This document shows, piece after piece, positions 1-7,681 of a stretch of 34,533 nt of DNA. Within the stretch, counting starts at the first letter, position 1. Each line of letters starts with the position of its first letter. The notes under the pieces are model-generated. The model saw only the letters and a program-made list of their open reading frames with translations. It was not told the DNA's origin and did no database searches. Both the position numbers and the translations under genes were made by a program. This stretch comes from Lachnospiraceae bacterium (GTDB taxonomy: Bacteria; Bacillota; Clostridia; Lachnospirales; Lachnospiraceae): the NCBI GenBank assembly GCA_017536965.1, contig JAFWCK010000156.1, forward strand, positions 1 through 34,533. The letters run 5' to 3'.

Positions 1-794
1 TCAAGAAAAATGTGCTTGTCATAGGCGGCGGCCCTGGCGGTGTTGAAGCAGCGGTGACAGCAGCAAGAAGAGGATATACCGTCACTCTGCTGGAAAAGAA
101 CGAAGAACTTGGTGGCACCATCCGCTATGCAAAGAATGACGCCTTAAAGCCGGATCTGAAGCGGTATCTGCAGTACATTCAGAAGCTGCCGTCCCTGTAT
201 CCGAATATCACCGTAAAACTCGGGACTGAGGCAACCCCGGAACTGGTTGGATCCTACAAAGCTGATCACATCATCGTTGCGACCGGCGGAGAACCGATCC
301 CGCCAACCTTCCTTGAAGGATGGGAAAAAGCAAAGGATATCCTGGATGCTTACTTCCATGCAGACAGTGTGGGAGAAGAAGTCGTGATCATCGGCGGCGG
401 TTTAAGCGGCGTTGAGGCTGCAGCGCATCTGGGGGCTCTCGGAAAGAAAGTCACAGTCCTGGAGAAGTACACCTGTCTTGCAGACGTTGGAACCTCTTAC
501 GGATGGGGCGTGAAACTTGCAGTCAACCAATATGGCGTAAAACTGGTCGAGCAGGCAGATGTGCTTGAGATCACAGATGAAGGTGTCCGTTATGCGATGG
601 GCGGAAAAGAGATCCTGAAAAAAGCAGATTCGGTCTTCTATGCAATCGGCATGAAGAGTAATAATCAGCTGTTTTATGAAGTTGCGGATAAAGCGCCATA
701 TGTGGATATTATCGGAGACGCTGCTCAGACCGCACGCATCGGAGAGGCTGTTGTCAGCGGTTTTTATGCAGCCATGGATATCGGAACATTTTAA
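1..794 (+). CDS. NADH:flavin oxidoreductase (BaiCD/dienoyl-CoA reductase-like), C-terminal part, 5' truncated
   Basis: The reading frame is open to the left edge (codons in frame from base 3), so this is the C-terminal part of a longer protein; a GTG at 12 is internal. The visible part is the FAD/NAD(P)H Rossmann module. A dinucleotide motif VIGGGPGGVEAA follows directly at the edge. A second one, VIIGGGLSGVEAAAH, lies about 125 residues later. The end has the IGDA motif typical of pyridine nucleotide-disulfide oxidoreductases. This arrangement is the C-terminal half of old-yellow-enzyme fusions such as BaiCD, BaiH and 2,4-dienoyl-CoA reductase, which carry FMN, a 4Fe-4S cluster and FAD and reduce activated C=C bonds in the cytoplasm. 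The TIM-barrel half is outside the window. The alpha/beta hydrolase begins 33 bp downstream, probably in the same transcript. Substrate unknown. Confidence 0.88.
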   Translation, partial: KKNVLVIGGGPGGVEAAVTAARRGYTVTLLEKNEELGGTIRYAKNDALKPDLKRYLQYIQKLPSLYPNITVKLGTEATPELVGSYKADHIIVATGGEPIPPTFLEGWEKAKDILDAYFHADSVGEEVVIIGGGLSGVEAAAHLGALGKKVTVLEKYTCLADVGTSYGWGVKLAVNQYGVKLVEQADVLEITDEGVRYAMGGKEILKKADSVFYAIGMKSNNQLFYEVADKAPYVDIIGDAAQTARIGEAVVSGFYAAMDIGTF

Positions 795-827
795 TTCTTT
801 TGTATCAACCAATAGGAGGAACTTTTG

Positions 828-1733
828 ATGTCAGTAATTAAAATTATTCCTTTGCCGCCAGATGCACCACCATTCCTGCAGCCGGATGTAGATGTCAGCG
901 GCATTAAACGGAAGTATCTGGACGTTCCATACGCCGAAACAGACAATCCGAATCAAACAATGGACATTTTTCTCCCGGAAGAAGGGGATGGTCCATTTCC
1001 GGTTCTGATCCAGTTTCATGGCGGCGCCTTTATAGGCGGACATAAACGTGACTCACAGTGTATTTATCTGATCAATGGTCTGCTGCGCGGTTACGCGGTT
1101 GTCAATGTAAACTACCGTCTGATCGGCGAAGTGATCTTTCCTTATCCGGTTTATGATGTAAAGGCAGCAGTCCGTTTCCTGCGGGCAAATGCCCAAAAGT
1201 ATTGTCTGGATCCGGCCAAGTTTGCCGTTTCCGGTGACAGCGCAGGCGCTTACTTTGCTTCCATACTCGCAACGTCCGCTGGTGTTGAGGCGCTCGAGGA
1301 CCGGAGCATGGGAGCGTCGGATTGTGACAGTTCCGTGCAGGCGATGATCGGTATGTTCGGCCTGTATGACATCATTCTGGCATCGCAGTTTACGGAAGAT
1401 GCTCCGCCAATGCCAAGTGGTGTTAAGATCGCTAATTTTGCCGATCTTTTTGCAGGCGTGAACTGCAGGGAGGCAAAAGGCATTGCTTCGATGGTATCTC
1501 CGATCAGTTATGTATCTAAAAACTGCCCGCCTGTATTGATACAGGCAGGCATGGAAGATGAGGTTGTACCATATCAGAGCTCTGTAGAGTTTGTAAACCG
1601 TGTCAATGCTGCCTGCGGGGATGGCAGGGCAACACTGGAGTCGATCCCGGGAGGAAAACACGGAGATCCGGCTTACGAGTCAGAGCAGTTGGAGGAAAGC
1701 AGATTTGCTTTCCTGGATAGAGTATTAAAATAA
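828..1733 (+). CDS. alpha/beta hydrolase, hormone-sensitive-lipase/carboxylesterase type
   Basis: A 301-residue cytoplasmic hydrolase with the full signature of the HSL/BD-FAE esterase family. The oxyanion-hole motif HGGAF is at residues 64-68, the nucleophile elbow GDSAG has Ser138, the likely acid is Asp244 (ED-EVVPY), and His278 sits in GGKHGD. No signal peptide is seen. The start is ATG 828, preceded by AGGAGG at 814-819; a TTG at 825 in frame is less likely. It follows the flavin reductase by 33 bp, so it may de-esterify the molecule that the reductase acts on (inference). It converges on the minus-strand FAD oxidase with only 8 bp between stop codons and no visible terminator. The real ester substrate cannot be read from sequence. 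Confidence 0.9.
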   Translation: MSVIKIIPLPPDAPPFLQPDVDVSGIKRKYLDVPYAETDNPNQTMDIFLPEEGDGPFPVLIQFHGGAFIGGHKRDSQCIYLINGLLRGYAVVNVNYRLIGEVIFPYPVYDVKAAVRFLRANAQKYCLDPAKFAVSGDSAGAYFASILATSAGVEALEDRSMGASDCDSSVQAMIGMFGLYDIILASQFTEDAPPMPSGVKIANFADLFAGVNCREAKGIASMVSPISYVSKNCPPVLIQAGMEDEVVPYQSSVEFVNRVNAACGDGRATLESIPGGKHGDPAYESEQLEESRFAFLDRVLK

Positions 1734-1741
1734 CAGTCCGG

Positions 1742-3265
1742 CTATTCTTTTAGGATCGGGTTCGCCAGGTTCTTTGGATCAAATGCTTCTCTCAGCTTGC
1801 GCAGCCAGAGATGATAGTTCATATAGAGCGGTCCAAGCTGCTGCGTTACAGCATTCAGACAGCCCGGCGTTTCTGCATGGAAATGATGGGCAATATCCGT
1901 ATCTCTGGACGCCTGCCGAAACTCGGCGACCCCTTTCCCGACTTCCGGATTGGTACGGTCGTACATAAACAACAATTCAATATAGGCAAAGTGGCCATAT
2001 TCCATCGGCGCGATCTGAAAGTTGTCTGGGGCATCAAAGATCGTGCCGTTTTCTGTATATTTATAAATGAATTCCGGAACGCTCTTACCGACTTCAAACA
2101 TATGAGTAACAGAATCAGCGCCAAGTTTGATCGGCATCCAGCCGCCGCCAAGACGCAGAACTCTCTGCAGCATTCCAACGACCATAAAGAAGTCCATGTG
2201 AGAGCGGAACCAGTTTTCCAGATCCGATGCGGCTCGTTTCAGGCCGGTTTCTTCTGCAATCTCAAACAGCAGTTTTTCTTCATAAGCCAGTTCTTGGGCA
2301 GATTGAGGAGCCAGATAGACCACCAGAGGGATAGGCAGTTCCTTGCGGATCCTAGGCCAGAGCTCGTGGAATGCGTTTGCAGAATCGGTCATCATGACAG
2401 CTAATGTCAGATAGAAAAACTTGGTGACCGAGGCAGCAATTTCCACCTCGCCCATACGCAGGATCGCCTCACAGGCAGCATCCAGATCTGGGCAGTTGAA
2501 AAGATAAACCTGGGCGCTGTCACTAGGCTGATAGACCTTGTGGTTTGGTGTGTGTCCTTCTAAGGTGAAATCACGTGGACCACGGCAAGGAATGATCGCG
2601 ATCGCTGTTTTGGTGATGACTCCCATTTGTCCATGATTTCCATAAAATCCTCTTAACAGTCCGCGGATGGATGGCCCCGGACCGTCCGGACAGAACCAGC
2701 CGGAGTCTGTCTGCAAAGAACCCGTGCGCAGGATCTCGCCTTCCGGGGTAACATATTCCATTCCCAGTATATAGCGGTTGGCGCGCGAAGCACCGTACAT
2801 GTTATGGTTTTCTCCAGCTGTACTGGTAAAGTTGGAAAGAACGGAACCGCCAGGACCGACAGCTGCGATCGCATAACTGAACCCTTGCCGCCGTAATTCC
2901 GGATAAAGCTGTACATGGCGTACGCCAGGTTCTATGACAGCGTAACCATCTTCGGTATTGATCTCAATGATCTGGTTCATCCGTTTCAGATCGATCAGAA
3001 GCGTTCCTCCGCGGTTTGGATAAGCATCTGCACTGGCACCGGAAACGGTGGTGACAAAACAAATGTCGTTCTGATTGCAGATGTGGATAATATCACGTAC
3101 CTGTTCTGTGGATCCTGGCATAATGATCGCGTCGGCTGTGTGATATTCAAAAGGATATTCCGGCGTGCGGTTGCGGTTTCCAGCGAGGATGTATTCTTTG
3201 TCGCTGATGTTTTCCGCTCCGACGACAGCTTCTAGTTGGGTATATATATCACGGGAAAGGCTCAT
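1742..3265 (-). CDS. FAD-linked oxidase (FAD_binding_4; GlcD/VAO-type flavoprotein)
   Basis: A 507-residue flavoprotein of the vanillyl-alcohol oxidase/GlcD superfamily. The PP-loop FAD domain lies at about residues 43-230. It includes the small-residue stretch VTTVSGASADAYPNRGGTLL, the AVIEPGVRHVQL strand typical of FAD_binding_4, and YGNHGQMGVITK. The C-terminal FDPKNLANP motif is the usual family ending. It is the last gene of a four-gene operon: its ATG overlaps the stop of the Fe-S gene in ATGA, and an AAGGAGGAG ribosome site lies within that upstream gene. This implies translational coupling and a physical complex. By analogy with GlcDEF or lactate dehydrogenase it would oxidise a 2-hydroxy acid or a (phenolic) alcohol and pass electrons to the CCG subunit. 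Substrate not determined. Confidence 0.85.
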   Translation of the reverse strand: MSLSRDIYTQLEAVVGAENISDKEYILAGNRNRTPEYPFEYHTADAIIMPGSTEQVRDIIHICNQNDICFVTTVSGASADAYPNRGGTLLIDLKRMNQIIEINTEDGYAVIEPGVRHVQLYPELRRQGFSYAIAAVGPGGSVLSNFTSTAGENHNMYGASRANRYILGMEYVTPEGEILRTGSLQTDSGWFCPDGPGPSIRGLLRGFYGNHGQMGVITKTAIAIIPCRGPRDFTLEGHTPNHKVYQPSDSAQVYLFNCPDLDAACEAILRMGEVEIAASVTKFFYLTLAVMMTDSANAFHELWPRIRKELPIPLVVYLAPQSAQELAYEEKLLFEIAEETGLKRAASDLENWFRSHMDFFMVVGMLQRVLRLGGGWMPIKLGADSVTHMFEVGKSVPEFIYKYTENGTIFDAPDNFQIAPMEYGHFAYIELLFMYDRTNPEVGKGVAEFRQASRDTDIAHHFHAETPGCLNAVTQQLGPLYMNYHLWLRKLREAFDPKNLANPILKE

Positions 3266-4506
3266 GCTTCTCCTCCTTCCAGCGCGCTGGCAAGCAGAAC
3301 GCTCAGATCATAACAAGGCAGTCCGGATTTCTCTTTTGCATCAAGTGCATCCAGGCAGAACGGACAAGCCGTAACCAGAGCCAAAGCGCCACATTGTTCT
3401 GCCTCCCTGCGACGCTCAGCGCCGGTCCATGTACGAAAGTCTTCATCAATCGCCATCGCACCGCAGCAGAAAGACTCTTCGTTGTTTCGCGTCATCTCAA
3501 GCAGTTCCAATTCCGGAATTGCCTTAAGGACGGCACGAGGTGCATCGTATACACCGTGTTCTCCGCGCAGCCAGACTTTTGGAGGATCGAGAAGCCCATA
3601 TGGTTTTATCTCTCCGTCCCAAGGGACGTATTCCTCACTTTGCCTGCCGAGCATGCAAGGGTCGTGATAGGTGACAGGTCCATTTAGAGAAACCGGATGC
3701 AGCTGCAGTTTCCCGTCTGCGATCAGTTCTGCAGCTACCTCGCTGATATGGCGGACCTTACATGGCAGTTCCTCAAAACGTGGATAACCATTTCTAAAAG
3801 AACCAAAGCATTCTCCGCAGGCAGTAATGATGGTTTTTACGCCCTGCGAGCGGAGCAGTTCGATATTGCGGTGAACAAGTTCCTTAGCGGCGTCTGTTTG
3901 TCCGGTGCGCCAGAGATAAGAACCGCAGCACCATTCTTCCTCGCGCAGAAGGCGGAAAGGGACTTTTCCTTTCTGCAGGATCGAAATGGCTGCCAAAGCG
4001 ATTTCTTTATGCTGATAAGATGCGGCACATCCAAGGAAAAGCACGGTGTCTGCATCTGGTGTTTCTCCGCAGTCAGAAGGGAGCCAGCTGCTGCGCTCTT
4101 CGTGAGGCAGCCCGTAGATGTTGTGTGTATTGATTACAGCATCTCCCTTTTTTTTGACCGGTTCCGGCAAAGCGCCTTTTTCTGCGCAGTCGGCACGGAG
4201 GGCATAGATGGTATCAAGGACATCCATGTCCCTGACGCTTTTGCAGTTGATATCGCATGCACCACAGGCAGTGCAGGTATAAAGAAGGTGTTCCAGTCCG
4301 TCTCCGTAAGATACAGTTCCGTTCAGAACTTCCTTTGCATTATTGAGCAGCCCCTGCCCGGAGCAGGCGTCAAAACCGTAGCGCTGATAAATTGGACAGA
4401 TTTCTGCAAAATCCCAACCGTGCATTTTGTGCGGAAGGATCCACTTGCATTGTCCGCAGTGATTGCAGGAATCCATGGTATATCGAAAATCAGATAATTT
4501 ATTCAT
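3262..4506 (-). CDS. (Fe-S)-binding CCG-domain protein, GlcF/HdrB-like electron-transfer subunit
   Basis: A 414-residue protein with an N-terminal ferredoxin-like region. Cys14/17/20 with Cys37-Pro form one 4Fe-4S motif (CNHCGQC...CP); Cys78/81/84/88 (CTACGACDINC) form a second. Two cysteine-rich CCG domains follow: FLGCAASYQH / EWCCGSY / TACGECFGSF and YHDPCMLGR / SFCCGAMA / TACPFCLDAL. This is the layout of GlcF, GlpC and HdrB/D-type subunits that accept electrons from a flavoprotein partner. It sits between two FAD-linked oxidases, 10 bp after one and overlapping the other by 4 bp, so it is probably the shared electron acceptor. No membrane segment is seen, so the next acceptor is probably soluble (inference). 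Confidence 0.9.
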   Translation of the reverse strand: MNKLSDFRYTMDSCNHCGQCKWILPHKMHGWDFAEICPIYQRYGFDACSGQGLLNNAKEVLNGTVSYGDGLEHLLYTCTACGACDINCKSVRDMDVLDTIYALRADCAEKGALPEPVKKKGDAVINTHNIYGLPHEERSSWLPSDCGETPDADTVLFLGCAASYQHKEIALAAISILQKGKVPFRLLREEEWCCGSYLWRTGQTDAAKELVHRNIELLRSQGVKTIITACGECFGSFRNGYPRFEELPCKVRHISEVAAELIADGKLQLHPVSLNGPVTYHDPCMLGRQSEEYVPWDGEIKPYGLLDPPKVWLRGEHGVYDAPRAVLKAIPELELLEMTRNNEESFCCGAMAIDEDFRTWTGAERRREAEQCGALALVTACPFCLDALDAKEKSGLPCYDLSVLLASALEGGEA

Positions 4507-4516
4507 TTTTTCACCT

Positions 4517-5839
4517 TTAAAAACAAAGCTTTCCCGGATTTAAGATTCCCTGAGGATCAAAAACATCTTTTAGCTTTTTCTGTGCGGCAGCAGCAACCGG
4601 ATCGGCACCAAATACCAACTGCGAAAGGGCAGCGCTATAAGGGCGGTCAAATAAAGCGCCGCGGGCAAACAATGCGGCTTCGGCTGTATCTGCCAGCAGG
4701 CAGGTCTTTTCCTTTGCTTCTTCTGTACAGTAAAGATCAGCCTCTACGCGAAATCCGCGCCCCTGCACCTGAGGCTGCAAAGTCAGTCCCAGATCTTCTG
4801 CAGGATGTGCAGCAAGCAGTGCAGACAAAGCGTCGGTCAATTCCGCTGTTTTACTTGGCGGAGCCAGGAAAAGAATATCACGCAGTGCTCCGCGCCGCAG
4901 TTTCCAGTAGATCTCATTCCGGTCGCATTCCTTTATCCTTTGATCTGCCCGGGAACCAAACCCATCCAGATTGCGCGGGGAGTAAAGGAATGTCAGATCC
5001 TCCTTTGCACACTCATCACGCAGATAACCGGTGTAGATCCGGATGCGTTCTTCCGGTAAGCGGGCATAACCGCTGATCCTGCAAATAAGCGTCCATGGAG
5101 CAGCCTTCTTCCGAAGCGTTTCTTCTTCGGAAGGATCCTTGGCAAAGGCAGCAGCAAAATTCACATTGTTCAGGATCAGACAATCATCTGGGATACGATG
5201 GAATAATAGCTTTGTGGCCAGATGGACCAGAGAGGCCAGGTCATCGGACTCGATAAATGTCAGTACGGAATCGGTCGGAGCGACTTCTGCTTTCAGGGTA
5301 GCCCAGGTGACAAGTCCCATCGTGCCCTGCGCGCCGCAAAGAAAACGGGCAAAGTCCACAGAGCCTGGTCCCCAGGGGTTGACCATGTCTGCTGCGGATT
5401 CCTCTGCCGGAGCAGGTCCTGCTGCAGAACCTGTCCTGAAAAGTTCTCCCGTTCCGTAGACCACCTCTGTTGTCAGGAGGGGATCCGTATAGTCATATTG
5501 ATATTTCGGAACCAGAATTGCTTCCCGTTCCAGCATACTGGCCACTACAGATTTTCCTGCCCGGGGCAGGAACGGATGATTGGCGCGCAGGCCCTGTTCT
5601 GCCAGTGCAGGAAGAAGTGTTCCAAAAGTTACGCCTGCCTCCACGCGCGCATAACGGTCGTGACGGCTGATCTTCAGAATACGGTTCATTTTTTCAAAGC
5701 TGATAGTCTCGGCCAGAGGGTTTACCGAACCCCCATGCAGATGCGGCTCCTTTGAGCTGCATGGAACCAGCGCTTTGCCCTGCGATGCGGCCTGGCGAAC
5801 AATATCACAAACCTCTTGTGTGTTTTGAGGTAAAAACAT
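4517..5839 (-). CDS. FAD-linked oxidase, GlcD/lactate-dehydrogenase-like
   Basis: A 440-residue FAD_binding_4 protein. The N-terminal PP-loop domain contains ALVPCSSKEPHLHGG, a RVEAGVTFGTLLPAL strand and FLCGAQGTMGLVTWATLK. The C-terminus ends FDPQGILNPGKLCF, the classical GlcD/D-LDH ending. I chose ATG 5839 (MFLPQNTQ) because the frame, though open further upstream, would overlap the preceding gene by 73 bp, and an AAAGGAAG ribosome site lies about 10 bases before this ATG. It starts 23 bp after the FAD_oxidored gene and ends 10 bp before the CCG Fe-S gene. With the second FAD-linked oxidase it gives a two-flavoprotein plus Fe-S set resembling GlcD-GlcE-GlcF. Substrate unknown. Confidence 0.85.
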   Translation of the reverse strand: MFLPQNTQEVCDIVRQAASQGKALVPCSSKEPHLHGGSVNPLAETISFEKMNRILKISRHDRYARVEAGVTFGTLLPALAEQGLRANHPFLPRAGKSVVASMLEREAILVPKYQYDYTDPLLTTEVVYGTGELFRTGSAAGPAPAEESAADMVNPWGPGSVDFARFLCGAQGTMGLVTWATLKAEVAPTDSVLTFIESDDLASLVHLATKLLFHRIPDDCLILNNVNFAAAFAKDPSEEETLRKKAAPWTLICRISGYARLPEERIRIYTGYLRDECAKEDLTFLYSPRNLDGFGSRADQRIKECDRNEIYWKLRRGALRDILFLAPPSKTAELTDALSALLAAHPAEDLGLTLQPQVQGRGFRVEADLYCTEEAKEKTCLLADTAEAALFARGALFDRPYSAALSQLVFGADPVAAAAQKKLKDVFDPQGILNPGKLCF

Positions 5840-5862
5840 AAACGCACTTCCTTTCCGCCGTT

Positions 5863-7329
5863 TTACGGCAGGATCACATCTTGTGAAAGCAATGCTTCTT
5901 TGAGCTGCAGATATGGAAGATCTCTTACAGGACATCCTTTCTGAACGGCCAGTGCTGCTGCAGTACCGGCTGCTTGTCCAAAGCAGAAGCAGTGCGGCAC
6001 CAGGTTAAACAGAGAATTGGCCTCATCGTCGGAAGAAAAAGCACGGCATGCTACCAGCAGGCCTTCCGTTTCTTTTGGAACCAGTGCTCCGAAAGGAACA
6101 TAGACAACCGGATAGGTATAGCCTTTTTCTCCCAGATCGTTGTTCGGGAAGATAGCGATCGTATCTTCAAAAGGTTCTTTCCGCAGCATGTTTTCTTCCC
6201 GGAGAGAGGCTTCTCCGATCAGCCGAAGTCCGCCTGTCGTGCCGATCTGCGGGCAGGTCAGCATGATATAACTTTTTTCAAAGCCAGGGGCTTTGTCCCG
6301 TAAAAGTTCCCAGGTCTTTACAGCACGATCTCTGCCGGATACATCCATACGGGTCATTTCTTCTACATCGGTCTGGCAATTGGTAATGAAATGCGGATGC
6401 AGCCAGGCGACATGCTCCTGGTTTTTCAGCATACCGCGGAAGAAAGAGACATACAGGCCGTTATCGTGAAGTTCATTTTTCAGGGCAATGGCATCATCCG
6501 GCCTGGAGCTGACAAAACGGTCATATGCGCGGAATTCCACGCCGCCGATCCAGAAACCGAAGCACAGATGCTTGATCCGCAGGTTGAAATCGATATTATC
6601 TTCGTAGGCCGTGTTGGATCTCGGGATCAGATCTCCGTCGCCGGTACTGTCAATGACAACCTTGCCCAGAACAGCGCGCCGTCCGGTCTTGCTTTCGAAG
6701 ATGATGCCCTTTACTGTATTGCCGTCCATGATCACATCCGTGACCCAGGAATGCAGATAAAGCTTAACACCAGCTTCCATGACCATCCGGTTCATTTCGT
6801 TTTTGGCGATCTCCGGATCCCAGATAGCCGAATAGACAATGCAGGTTTCCCCGTTTTTGTTTTTTCGGACGAAAAAGTGCTGGAAACTGCTGTCTTGATA
6901 GAATTTCAGTACAGAAGGATCAGTAGAACCCCAATCTGCCTCCAGCGGCCTAAATGCTGCGCCCTGGTTGTCCAAACGGGTGATCAGTTCCTCCAGAATA
7001 CCGCCGATATAGCGGTTGCCGTCGGTATCGCTTAAGTGCGGAATGATATTGACCAGTCCGCCGGTGCTCATTCCACCCAGATGACCATAGCGTTCCAGCA
7101 GTACGGTTCTTGCACCGGTGCGTGCTGCAGCCACTGCGGCAGCAAAGCCGCCCGGACCACCGCCGACGACAATAACGTCCGCCTCGCTGATGACTTCAAC
7201 TTCACGGGCTGCTTCCTGAATGGTTTTTACACCAGGAATAAATCTTTTATCACTTTCCGGTGCATCCGGAATGATATACCGCGCCATTCCGGCAGGGCCG
7301 TGGTACCTTAATCTTTCTTCTTTCCCCAT
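5863..7329 (-). CDS. FAD-dependent oxidoreductase (FAD_oxidored family)
   Basis: A 488-residue flavoprotein, first gene of the minus-strand redox operon. The dinucleotide motif ADVIVVGGGPGGFAAAVAAA starts near residue 50 and is followed by ERYGHLGGMSTGGLV, characteristic of the PF12831 family. Conserved later motifs include VVIDSTGDGDL near residue 225 and the C-terminal FNLVPHCFCFGQAAGTAAAL segment that closes the FAD site. The first 45 residues before the Rossmann strand are an extension of unknown use. Start ATG 7329 has AAGAAGG about eight bases upstream and a good promoter at 7359-7387. Members of this family oxidise or dehydrogenate varied organic substrates; none can be assigned here. 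The downstream GlcD-like gene begins after 23 bp. Confidence 0.88.
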   Translation of the reverse strand: MGKEERLRYHGPAGMARYIIPDAPESDKRFIPGVKTIQEAAREVEVISEADVIVVGGGPGGFAAAVAAARTGARTVLLERYGHLGGMSTGGLVNIIPHLSDTDGNRYIGGILEELITRLDNQGAAFRPLEADWGSTDPSVLKFYQDSSFQHFFVRKNKNGETCIVYSAIWDPEIAKNEMNRMVMEAGVKLYLHSWVTDVIMDGNTVKGIIFESKTGRRAVLGKVVIDSTGDGDLIPRSNTAYEDNIDFNLRIKHLCFGFWIGGVEFRAYDRFVSSRPDDAIALKNELHDNGLYVSFFRGMLKNQEHVAWLHPHFITNCQTDVEEMTRMDVSGRDRAVKTWELLRDKAPGFEKSYIMLTCPQIGTTGGLRLIGEASLREENMLRKEPFEDTIAIFPNNDLGEKGYTYPVVYVPFGALVPKETEGLLVACRAFSSDDEANSLFNLVPHCFCFGQAAGTAAALAVQKGCPVRDLPYLQLKEALLSQDVILP

Positions 7330-7358
7330 AAAAATACCTTCTTTCTATATTTGCTGAA

Positions 7359-7387
7359 AGTATAGCAAAAATGCCCGGACTTTTAAA
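7359..7387 (-). promoter_or_regulatory. promoter of the four-gene redox operon
   Basis: On the minus strand TTTAAA (7382-7387), a 17-bp spacer and TATACT (7359-7364) preceded by TGC form an extended -10 sigma-A-type promoter. It lies 29 bp before ATG 7329. It is back to back with a plus-strand promoter, the two -35 boxes only 3 bp apart. Confidence 0.6.
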
Positions 7388-7390
7388 GAG

Positions 7391-7418
7391 TAGACAGGTG
7401 CAGACGATCGATTATAAT
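7391..7418 (+). promoter_or_regulatory. promoter of the Fer4_19 / beta-propeller gene pair
   Basis: TAGACA (7391-7396), 16-bp spacer and a perfect TATAAT (7413-7418), followed by AGGAGG at 7440-7445 and ATG 7453. Divergent from the redox-operon promoter, so both could answer to one regulator. Confidence 0.65.
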
Positions 7419-7452
7419 AAAGAATCATAAGATTTTAACAGGAGGCAGAGAC

Positions 7453-7668
7453 ATGGCAAAACGGACGTATGAAAATGATGATATTATCGTTTATTGGGAT
7501 TCAGATTTATGTATTCATGTTGCAGAATGTCTGAAAGGCAATGGAGAAGTATTTAATTTAAAACAAAGGCCATGGGTCGATCTTTCCAAAGCGCCTGCGG
7601 AAGAGATCGCAAGAGTGATTGATCTTTGCCCGTCCGGCGCGCTGAAATATGAATTGAAAAAGAAATAA
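7453..7668 (+). CDS. small (4Fe-4S) mono-cluster protein, Fer4_19/YjdI family
   Basis: A 71-residue protein matching the Fer4_19 (YjdI) pattern: Cys20 and Cys26 in CIHVAEC, the conserved PWVDL segment, and Cys59 in the terminal CPSGAL motif. His22 may be an additional ligand. The length is normal for the family, which binds one Fe-S cluster; its physiological partner is generally unknown. It has its own strong promoter and an AGGAGG ribosome site. A membrane-anchored beta-propeller gene follows after 13 bp, so the two are probably cotranscribed. A role as electron carrier for the divergent flavoprotein operon is possible but only inferred. Confidence 0.88.
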   Translation: MAKRTYENDDIIVYWDSDLCIHVAECLKGNGEVFNLKQRPWVDLSKAPAEEIARVIDLCPSGALKYELKKK

Positions 7669-7681
7669 TTAGCACAGTTAT

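Noticed and set aside
3697-4497. Long plus-strand ORF of 266 codons opposite the Fe-S protein gene
   Set aside because: It mirrors a convincing CCG-domain gene, has no ribosome site and shows no recognisable domain.
5840-5935. Upstream start extending the GlcD-like protein by 32 residues
   Set aside because: It would overlap the upstream gene by 73 bp and lacks a ribosome site; ATG 5839 has one.
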